A DNA stretch of 14,384 bases from Fidelibacterota bacterium. Lineage in GTDB: Bacteria > Fidelibacterota > JAANXI01. Each line of letters begins with the position of its first letter. The first letter of the stretch is position 1. Positions 1 through 7,790 of the stretch are shown in pieces. The notes beneath the pieces were generated by a model, which worked only from the letters and a program-made list of their open reading frames with translations, did not search any database and was not told the DNA's origin. Where the stretch lies: positions 1 to 14,384 of the forward strand of contig JAANXI010000024.1 of NCBI GenBank assembly GCA_018263365.1. The letters run 5' to 3'. The position numbers and the translations under genes were made by a program.

Positions 1-14
1 CCGAAATATTTCAT
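1..14 (-). CDS. Possible start of ccmD (partial, runs off window)
   Basis: An ATG at 14..12 opens a frame reading Met-Lys-Tyr-Phe before the window ends. It is preceded by an AGAGGA ribosome binding site nine bases upstream and lies 21 bases after the stop codon at 36. In Ccm operons a short single-membrane-span CcmD commonly follows ccmC, so this is the expected place for it. Only four codons are visible, so the identity rests on position alone. Confidence 0.3.
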
Positions 15-35
15 GCTATTTTATCCTCTGTTTCT

Positions 36-164
36 TTAGTCGTTACGCTGTTCGCGCAATTCATCGACCGCCAGTTCCGCATGGGTCGCCTGAACCCGTT
101 TGATTAACAGGTAAATGTATAAGAGTGTAAACGTGAAAAGGGAAACAAAAAACGCCGTTTTCAT
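36..164 (-). CDS. C-terminal membrane segment of CcmC in another frame (or CcmD-like 42-residue peptide)
   Basis: This short frame encodes one hydrophobic segment (about residues 3-24, FVSLFTFTLLYIYLL) and then a charged tail. Read upstream past the ATG, the same frame gives HPPRIGMEPKMK, which resembles the stretch before the last membrane helix of CcmC proteins (Trp-Arg-x-x-His-Pro, then x-Pro-x-Met). I therefore infer that it is the displaced sixth helix of CcmC, separated by a one-base frame change near 192-212. It can also be translated on its own: the ATG at 164 overlaps the ccmC stop as ATGA and has an ATGGAG ribosome binding site six bases upstream. One span plus a charged tail is also the shape of CcmD. 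However, another plausible ccmD start at position 14 favours the split-CcmC reading. Confidence 0.6.
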   Translation of the reverse strand: MKTAFFVSLFTFTLLYIYLLIKRVQATHAELAVDELREQRND

Positions 165-733
165 CTTCGGCTCCATCCCGATACGCGGAGGATGCGCCTG
201 TGCTTCCGCCGCCACCAGTTGATGCTCAGATAAACGAGGGGAACATCTATAAATCCTATGATGCCTAGAACGGCGGAGAATTTTGCTGTCTGTTCGTTTT
301 TTCCGCCGAAATAGCGCAGCAGCAGATAGGCCACGTATATCAGAAACAAAATCAAAGTAGTGGTTAACCGGGGCTCCCATGTCCACCAGACCTCCCAGAC
401 CGGCCGCGCCCAAATCGGGCCGGTTATCAACACGATCAATACAAAGACAACCCCGATCTCTACGGATGATGCGGCAAAGACGTCCCATTTTTTATCCTTG
501 GAGGTCAGGTACAGTATGCTGCAGACGAAGACCACCCCAAATGCCAGAAACGCCACCCACGCGGACGGTACATGATAATAGAATATCTTCTGTACCAGCC
601 CCATCGTGCGTTCTACCGGTGCGTACCATGCAATCAGAAGAAAGGAGAAAAACATCAGGAACAGCAGTGCATATCCCAGGATCTTGACGCCTAGATGATC
701 TTTGGTAAAAACCTGTTCGTATTGTGATTTCAC
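161..733 (-). CDS. ccmC: CcmC heme exporter protein, broken before the last helix
   Basis: CcmC presents heme at the periplasmic side of the inner membrane and forms the heme-CcmE adduct. The protein shows the tryptophan-rich WWD-type motif WEVWWTWEPRLTT (WWTWE at residues 116-120) and the two histidines expected to ligate heme: His54 in YYHVPSAW and His178 in NWWRRKH. Five membrane helices are present. The family is usually about 230-245 residues with six helices. Here the frame ends 12 residues after the second histidine with an Arg-rich tail, and the missing helix appears in the next frame (36..164). Adding one base would give an intact protein of about 232 residues. The GTG at 733 is preferred because GAGGAG lies five bases upstream; an in-frame GTG at 739 overlaps that site and the ccmB stop. 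This is either a sequencing or assembly error, a mutation, or a genuinely split gene. Confidence 0.85.
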   Translation of the reverse strand: MKSQYEQVFTKDHLGVKILGYALLFLMFFSFLLIAWYAPVERTMGLVQKIFYYHVPSAWVAFLAFGVVFVCSILYLTSKDKKWDVFAASSVEIGVVFVLIVLITGPIWARPVWEVWWTWEPRLTTTLILFLIYVAYLLLRYFGGKNEQTAKFSAVLGIIGFIDVPLVYLSINWWRRKHRRILRVSGWSRR

Positions 734-735
734 GG

Positions 736-1404
736 TCACTCCTCGACTACGTATTCAAAAATTAACGATGGCACGACGATGAAAATCATATCAAATCCGA
801 CCAGCAGGAAGAACCAGTTCTGATACGTGGCGAACGGCTCTCCGGCAATCACGTCACGTATGCAGGCGACGGCGGCTAATAATATAGGCGTGGATACCGG
901 AAAGAGCAACAGAGGCAGCATCACTTCGCTCATTTTCACGTTGGTCGCCATGGCAGAGAACAGCGTTCCCACCGCCACGAATCCAATAGTGCCCAGCAGG
1001 ATGATACCGATTATCCACCAGAAATGCTGGAAAAGCGGCATGTTGAGAAATAACAGGAAAAACGGCAGGGTCAGTATTTCCGCGATAAGCAGGATAATCA
1101 GATTGGCGCCGAATTTCCCAAAGTAGATCAACCCCCTGTCCACCGGCGCCAGCAACATGCCCTGGATGGCCATATTTTCCTTTTCAAGAGCAAAAGACCG
1201 GTTCAACCCAAGCACGCCTGAGAAGAGAAACGTAACCCATAGCAATCCCGGCGTAATGGCGCGCTTAATCGCCGGCGTCGGTTCAATGGCGAAGTTGAAG
1301 ATCACTAAAATCAGCAGCCCAAACGTAAACATCGAGAGCAGCGATTCCTTACTCTTGAGTTCAACCAGGAGGTCTTTCCAGAGGATAGTGAAAATCTGCT
1401 TCAT
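736..1404 (-). CDS. ccmB: CcmB heme exporter ABC permease
   Basis: CcmB is the membrane partner of the CcmA ATPase in the CcmABCD complex, which releases heme-loaded CcmE from CcmC at the expense of ATP. The 222-residue length is typical. The protein starts with the family-like amphipathic MKQIFTILWKDLLVELKSKE and then has about six hydrophobic segments (roughly residues 22-41, 51-67, 94-119, 129-153, 162-180 and 197-218). The family-typical stretch SFALEKENMAIQGMLLAPVD follows the second segment (residues 70-89). The ATG overlaps the ccmA stop by four bases (ATGA) and the gene's own stop overlaps the start of ccmC, so translation is probably coupled. Confidence 0.93.
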   Translation of the reverse strand: MKQIFTILWKDLLVELKSKESLLSMFTFGLLILVIFNFAIEPTPAIKRAITPGLLWVTFLFSGVLGLNRSFALEKENMAIQGMLLAPVDRGLIYFGKFGANLIILLIAEILTLPFFLLFLNMPLFQHFWWIIGIILLGTIGFVAVGTLFSAMATNVKMSEVMLPLLLFPVSTPILLAAVACIRDVIAGEPFATYQNWFFLLVGFDMIFIVVPSLIFEYVVEE

Positions 1405-2114
1405 ACGCCCTCGTCCAGTAATCGCCGGTATTCGGCATGATAATCCCCGTAACTGACGTCATCTTTCTTCGCAGAGAAACCGATTCGGCCTCTGCTCAGG
1501 ATATGAAGTTCATCGGATAGGTGATACCCGATTTCCAGATTGTGACTGACCAGGATCGCCGACTTATTTTTCGTTCTGAATGACTCGATATACTCGGTAA
1601 AAATATCAATACCGGATTCGTCCAGCCCGGAAAACGGCTCGTCCAGTATAAGAATATCCGGGTCGTGCAGGATTGCCCGGGCAAGCGCCAGTCGCTGTTG
1701 CATTCCCCGGGAGTAGGTTTTCACCGGATCATACTGGCGATGATACAGATGGAGTCTTTTCAGGACGTTTGTGATCCGGGTATCGTAATCGGTCATCCCG
1801 AACAGTCGCGCGGTAAAGCGGAGGTTTTCAAGTGCGTTCAGCTCATTATACATCAAAATCTGATGGGAGAGAAATCCGATATGCCGCCTGGCTGCATCGG
1901 ATTCCTGCCAGATATTTTTACCGAAGATGTGAATTTCACCGGAATCCGGCTTCATGAGTTTTGCGAGGATCTTCAGGAGGGTTGTTTTCCCGGCGCCGTT
2001 TCCGCCGGCGAGTGTCATAAATGAGCCTACTGGCACTTCGATGGCAATGTCACGTAAGACAGGTCGATTGCTGAAAGATTTGGTAATCGCATTGGCCTGG
2101 AGGGATACGGTCAC
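1401..2114 (-). CDS. ccmA: CcmA heme exporter ABC ATPase
   Basis: This is the cytoplasmic ATPase of the CcmAB complex. It has a Walker A motif GGNGAGKTT (about residues 37-45), an ABC signature in the variant form YSRGMQQRLALAR (134-146), Walker B ILILDEPF (154-161) with the catalytic Glu, and the switch His191 in LVSHN. The 237 residues are slightly longer than the ~205-210 of proteobacterial CcmA. The start is GTG, eight bases after the zinc-ribbon gene, with only a weak upstream GACGAG, so it probably relies on translational coupling. The sequence alone would fit any short ABC ATPase; its place directly before ccmB gives the assignment. Confidence 0.92.
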   Translation of the reverse strand: MTVSLQANAITKSFSNRPVLRDIAIEVPVGSFMTLAGGNGAGKTTLLKILAKLMKPDSGEIHIFGKNIWQESDAARRHIGFLSHQILMYNELNALENLRFTARLFGMTDYDTRITNVLKRLHLYHRQYDPVKTYSRGMQQRLALARAILHDPDILILDEPFSGLDESGIDIFTEYIESFRTKNKSAILVSHNLEIGYHLSDELHILSRGRIGFSAKKDDVSYGDYHAEYRRLLDEGV

Positions 2115-2122
2115 GGAACTCG

Positions 2123-2632
2123 TCAGGCTGCTGCCAGCCCTTCTCCACAGTGCGCGCAGAAACTGCTGCCTTCAGGGTTGACATTGCCGCAATTGGCACA
2201 ACTGTTGTCAGGTGTTGAGGCGATCTCCTGTCCGCAGTGACTGCAATATTTTGCGCTTTCCTGTACGTCCGCATTACAGTTCGGACAGACTGAACCTGCG
2301 TCTTCAGCTATCGCTGTTTCAGCTGGTTTCTCCTCAGCGTCTTTCGCCAACTCGCCATTTTGATAGTACTCGATTTCGCCGAGGACTTGCTCCGCCTTTT
2401 CCAGGAGCTCCTGCCGTTGCAGCTGATAATCGCGATACGACAATTTCCCCATCTCATACTCGAAGTCTGCCTCTTTGATCTGGGCATAGATGTTGAATTT
2501 TTCCTGCTCCAGATTCCGGAGGGTGGTATCCTCGTTCACCTTGCGAAAATAGCCTGCGCGTCTGACCAAGGGACTCGCGATAAAACTCAGCGTCCCCACG
2601 AATACCAAAAATGTCAGAATCGGTTCGAGCAT
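2123..2632 (-). CDS. CcmI-like membrane protein with two C-terminal zinc ribbons
   Basis: A 169-residue protein with one N-terminal membrane helix (about residues 4-21), then a charged helical region (32-90) containing LEQEKFNIYAQIKEADFEYE and GKLSYRDYQLQRQELLEKAE. This layout and wording resemble the start of CcmI, the chaperone that presents apocytochrome to the heme lyase. After an acidic linker come two zinc-ribbon knuckle pairs: Cys116, Cys119, Cys130, Cys133 and Cys145, Cys148, Cys159, Cys162. No TPR repeats are present, unlike proteobacterial CcmI. With the N-terminus as signal anchor, the side of the membrane holding the ribbons cannot be told from sequence. The ATG overlaps the ccmH stop (TGATG). 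An in-frame TTG one codon earlier is less likely. It lies between ccmH and ccmA, so a role in cytochrome c maturation is a good inference but not proven. Confidence 0.75.
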   Translation of the reverse strand: MLEPILTFLVFVGTLSFIASPLVRRAGYFRKVNEDTTLRNLEQEKFNIYAQIKEADFEYEMGKLSYRDYQLQRQELLEKAEQVLGEIEYYQNGELAKDAEEKPAETAIAEDAGSVCPNCNADVQESAKYCSHCGQEIASTPDNSCANCGNVNPEGSSFCAHCGEGLAAA

Positions 2633-3134
2633 CAAAAGTCCAGGTTCTTCAGTTCATCTTCGATTTGGTCGCGGTGCTTCAATTCCGAATCACCTTTCCG
2701 GGGTTCAGAGGAGCGCTCATCAGCCCCTGATTCACCTGACGGACCAATCGCCGGGACCCATCGTTTTACAACCGAATAGAGCACAACGCCCCCAACAATC
2801 AGAAAAAAGAACGGCAGCACATACGCGGAGAGGTTAAATCCGGATTTTGGCGGAGCCGCCAGGATCTGTTCCCCGTAAATGCTGATCATTGCCTGGGTAA
2901 TTTCCTTTTCGGATTTCCCCTGGTCAAGCATCTGTCCCACCTGTTTTCGTACGCCTTCGCACATACAACCGTCCATAGTGCAAACAGAGACTAACAGGCC
3001 GCACCCGCACTGACACGACAGCGAGCTGTTAATTTTTTCGTATTTCTGCGTATCATAGGCATGGGCATGTTGGACCGGTATGCCGATCCAGAACGCGGTT
3101 CCAAAGAACAATAACGCTATAATAGGTTGTATTT

Positions 3135-3138
<4 letters not shown>
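2632..3138 (-). CDS. ccmH: CcmH-family cytochrome c maturation protein, cysteine-rich variant
   Basis: CcmH proteins reduce or hold the cysteines of apocytochrome c for heme attachment by CcmF. From the ATG at 3138 the 168-residue protein has a signal peptide (about 1-27, ending AHA), a periplasmic domain (28-102), one membrane helix (about 104-125) and a charged cytoplasmic tail. The family pattern is clear in GKSEKEITQAMISIYGEQIL and in PPKSGFN before the helix. The usual LRCxxCQ redox motif is replaced by SCQCGCG (Cys42, 44, 46), followed by Cys53, Cys58 and Cys60, six cysteines in all. The ATG overlaps the ccmF stop (ATGA). A longer frame back to 3228 would put 30 polar residues before the signal peptide and is rejected. 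Confidence 0.85.
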
Positions 3139-5099
<1,961 letters not shown>

Positions 5100-5194
5100 G
5101 TATTATTGTCTGTCCTTTATCTGTGGAGCAATTTTATGGATGTAAAATGTGGGTAAAAATTCTGAGCGGCACGAATGAATAAGGAGAATATGAT

Positions 5195-5632
5195 TTAGTA
5201 TCCCTGACCCTCTTTGTAATCCTTCATCGCCTCCGTGTCGGTGACATCGCCCTCATACCGGGACGCGCACTTTGCCATCAGATTATCTGCCTTGAACACG
5301 CCGGATTTTGAGTACGTTCCCTCAACAATCACTTCCGCGCCATCCTTAAACATGTCCGGGGTAATCCCCTCATACTCTACCGGTAAATCCTGGCCTTCCT
5401 GCACCATCTTGAACCGGGTAAACAGGTGATCCTCGCTCTTTTCAATACTGCCTTCTTTGACGTTACCGGCCATCCGGATGCGCTCACCGTAGAGTTCCGG
5501 GGCCTTCGCGTACAGCTCATCGACGGTCACGTAAAAGACCTGATTGCCCTGAAATCCGGTGGCAATTATCAAGATTAACGCCGCGGCAATGACAAGCCCG
5601 CTGATCAAAAATTTTTTTTGTTTCCCGGTCAT
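5195..5632 (-). CDS. ccmE: CcmE heme chaperone, Cys-type (CxxxY)
   Basis: CcmE binds heme covalently in the periplasm and carries it from CcmC to CcmF. The 145-residue protein has an N-terminal membrane anchor (about 8-26), a beta-rich OB-fold domain with RIRMAGNVKEGSI and VIVEGTYSKSGVFKADNLMAKC, and a charged tail. In the E. coli-type protein heme is attached to His in HxxxY; here the position reads CASRY, with Cys122 and Tyr126. That is the CxxxY form known from Desulfovibrio and some archaea. GGGGA lies seven bases before the ATG. It is the first gene of the ccm cluster and has its own likely promoter at 5678-5706. Confidence 0.94.
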   Translation of the reverse strand: MTGKQKKFLISGLVIAAALILIIATGFQGNQVFYVTVDELYAKAPELYGERIRMAGNVKEGSIEKSEDHLFTRFKMVQEGQDLPVEYEGITPDMFKDGAEVIVEGTYSKSGVFKADNLMAKCASRYEGDVTDTEAMKDYKEGQGY

Positions 5633-5677
5633 GATTTTATCCCCAATTATGAAAAATCTTGTCTTATATTCTGGCTA

Positions 5678-5706
5678 AATTTATTTGCTCCACACACCTA
5701 TGTCAA
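5678..5706 (-). promoter_or_regulatory. Predicted sigma-70-like promoter of the ccm operon
   Basis: On the minus strand a perfect -35 box TTGACA (5706..5701) is followed after 17 bases by TAAATT (5683..5678), which matches four of six positions of the -10 consensus. Transcription would start near 5671, leaving a leader of about 40 bases before ccmE. The site lies in the 112-base gap after the ligase gene, where a promoter for the ccm genes is expected. Prediction only. Confidence 0.55.
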
Positions 5707-5739
5707 TCCTTTTACAAGGATTATTTTCTTCACATAGGT
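5696..5739. repeat. Nested inverted repeats at the ccm promoter
   Basis: An outer perfect 8-bp inverted repeat (ACCTATGT at 5696-5703, ACATAGGT at 5732-5739) encloses an inner perfect 7-bp inverted repeat with a 4-base loop (AATCCTT at 5705-5711, AAGGATT at 5716-5722). The -35 box of the predicted promoter spans the left arms of both. In RNA from the upstream genes this could fold into a two-tier stem, but no run of U follows in that direction. A protein-binding operator is the alternative. Confidence 0.5.
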
Positions 5740-5744
5740 CAGAC

Positions 5745-6881
5745 TTATACGGGCACTCCCAGATCAAGTTTCACATCTTCCAGTAATTTTTGATGGACTG
5801 CCCGGATATCCTGCCCAAGTTCTTGATACAGCCGCAACTGATACTGGGCTTCGTTGCCGGTTTCCAGAATATCTTCCAATGTTTCAAGATAACCGAGCGT
5901 ACCCAGTTCTTCCGCCGTAGGTGATGCATATTCCACCATGTGGTCCACCGCATCGCGCATGGACAGGATATTCCCGGTATTCGGGCCGATGATATCGCAG
6001 TCCAGGCCAAACCGGTTGGCCTTCCAGAGCGCATCATTCAGGTATTCGGTCTGCAAAACAGGTTCCATTTTACCGCGTCTGAAATCTTTCAACGTCTGCC
6101 CGACCAGCGCCTGAGATAATGCGATAAAAAAGCGGGTTCGATCCAGGGAATTCTGCACATCGCAAACGCGAAATTCAATGGTTCCGTAATCCACATGCGG
6201 ACGAATTTTCCACCAGATCTGCCGCGGTTTTTTTATGGAGTTCGACTCGATCATTTTGTTGATCAACGCATTGTATTCGGCAAAATCGTGAAAGGCTGGC
6301 GGGATATTCGTCCGGGGGAATGCGCCGAACTGCATCGTTCTGGTTGAATATAATCCTGTTGGCACTCCGTCAAAAAACGGCGAATTCGCGGAGAGCGCCA
6401 GCATCGGGGCCAGCCAGCGGCGCAACCCGTTATTCAGATGGATAGCCAGTTCCGGGTCATTCACGCCGACATGGACATGCAATCCATAAGTAATATTTCG
6501 GCGGGCATAGTAATGCAGTTGGTTCGCCACCCATTGATATGTCTCGTTCTCCACAAATTTTTGTGAGCGCCAGTCTGCAAACGGATGGGTCCCGTTAATG
6601 CCCATCACTACGCCTAAAGTCTCACTGATTTGCGCCACATTCTGACGCAGAGCAATAAGTCGGTCCATCACCTCATCCACGGATCCGGCAATATCGGTAT
6701 TCGTCTCTATCTCACTCAGCAGCAGTTCATAGCTATAGCGATCGCGCTCATTTTCATCGACCTCTGCCATAAAATCTTCAACGGCATCAACCAAATCACC
6801 TGTCTCGGGGTCACAAAACATAAATTCTTCCTCCACCCCGAGCGTCAGAGGAGAATTCTCCACAAACTGCTGCTCATGCAT
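5745..6881 (-). CDS. Carboxylate-amine ligase of the GCS2 (YbdK/glutamate-cysteine ligase 2) family
   Basis: The N-terminal LTLGVEEEFMFCDPETG (about residues 12-28), with the acidic Glu17-Glu18-Glu19 cluster, is the hallmark of the GCS2 family. THPFADW, YGLHVHVGVND and the later WWKIRPHVDYGTIEFRVCD carry the metal- and ATP-binding Glu/His/Arg pattern. The length of 378 residues fits. Family members join glutamate to cysteine or act as weak or uncharacterised carboxylate-amine ligases, so production of gamma-glutamylcysteine is possible but not shown. No glutathione synthetase is nearby. The gene starts 17 bases after the PHP gene, with AAGGAG 12 bases before the ATG overlapping the upstream stop, so the two are probably cotranscribed. 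Confidence 0.88.
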   Translation of the reverse strand: MHEQQFVENSPLTLGVEEEFMFCDPETGDLVDAVEDFMAEVDENERDRYSYELLLSEIETNTDIAGSVDEVMDRLIALRQNVAQISETLGVVMGINGTHPFADWRSQKFVENETYQWVANQLHYYARRNITYGLHVHVGVNDPELAIHLNNGLRRWLAPMLALSANSPFFDGVPTGLYSTRTMQFGAFPRTNIPPAFHDFAEYNALINKMIESNSIKKPRQIWWKIRPHVDYGTIEFRVCDVQNSLDRTRFFIALSQALVGQTLKDFRRGKMEPVLQTEYLNDALWKANRFGLDCDIIGPNTGNILSMRDAVDHMVEYASPTAEELGTLGYLETLEDILETGNEAQYQLRLYQELGQDIRAVHQKLLEDVKLDLGVPV

Positions 6882-6898
6882 AAAACGTTACTGCTCCT

Positions 6899-7774
6899 TC
6901 ATTCTTTATAATCGAGTGTCGTATTCTGATTTTTGTAATGGTTCGATTTGATACGTGAACGTAACCGGGCCACGTGCTCGGTGCTGATGGTAAATTTTCC
7001 CATCACTTCTCGTCCGAGCCTGGTACCGTGGCAATCAGACCCGCCGCTCAATACCAGATCGTATTGATCAGTCAGCGCCGAATATTTTTCCACATCATGC
7101 ATCGAGTGGCTGGAGTGGACAACTTCAATAGCATCAAGTCCTCTGTGTACGAGTTTTGGGATAATTGCATCATCCCCTATTGTTTTCGGATGGGCCAGAC
7201 TGGCAACCCCTCCGCTGGAGTGCACCAGTTCGATAATCTCACTCACGTTGAATGTCGGCTTGGCTACGTATCCCGGTTTTCCCCGAACGAGCAGATCCCG
7301 AAAGACGTGTGGGACGCTTTTATAATCACTAACTTCAACCAAAGCTGCCGCGACGTGTGGTCGTCCCAGGACCCCGCCATCCGCGATATTCAACACCTGG
7401 TCGAGCGTAATTTGATAGCCCTCATCCTGTAGAAATTTCACCATCTTTTCCGTGCGGATCAGGCGGCGCTTTTCGCACAATGCCAGGTATTCTTTCAAAT
7501 CGGGATCGTGATGGTCGATGAAATAGGCCAACAGATGGATACTCGTTTCATTGAGCTTCGAGCTAAATTCGATGCCCGGAATGACTTCCGGAGATGTGGA
7601 CTCCGTCAGCCGCAGCGCTTCGTCGATGCCAATAGTAGTATCGTGGTCGGTGATGCTGATTGCTTTCAGTTCCAGTGCATTGGCTTTCCAGATTATCTCC
7701 GGAATGGAGTACGTTCCGTCGGAATACGCCGAATGAATATGCAGGTCCGCCCTCGGATGGTGGTGTGGAGTCAT
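6899..7774 (-). CDS. PHP-domain phosphoesterase (TrpH/YciV-like)
   Basis: A 291-residue PHP-domain protein. The metal-binding motifs appear in order: RADLHIHSAYSDGT (8-21), ITDHDTT (41-47), GIEFSS (67-72), a His in SIHLLAYF (77-84), ASLAHPKT, and GGSDCHGTRLG near the C-terminus. Length and order match the TrpH/YciV group, which includes 3',5'-nucleotide bisphosphate phosphatases and a 5'-3' exonuclease acting on RNA. The natural substrate here cannot be fixed from sequence. The ATG lies 16 bases after the mutase stop; AGAGGA is about 12 bases upstream and partly overlaps that stop. Confidence 0.9.
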   Translation of the reverse strand: MTPHHHPRADLHIHSAYSDGTYSIPEIIWKANALELKAISITDHDTTIGIDEALRLTESTSPEVIPGIEFSSKLNETSIHLLAYFIDHHDPDLKEYLALCEKRRLIRTEKMVKFLQDEGYQITLDQVLNIADGGVLGRPHVAAALVEVSDYKSVPHVFRDLLVRGKPGYVAKPTFNVSEIIELVHSSGGVASLAHPKTIGDDAIIPKLVHRGLDAIEVVHSSHSMHDVEKYSALTDQYDLVLSGGSDCHGTRLGREVMGKFTISTEHVARLRSRIKSNHYKNQNTTLDYKE

Positions 7775-7790
7775 TAAATTAATCTATCCT

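Noticed and set aside
161..240. Programmed -1 frameshift in ccmC
   Set aside because: No X XXY YYZ slippery heptamer is visible in the overlap, so an indel or independent restart of translation is more likely.
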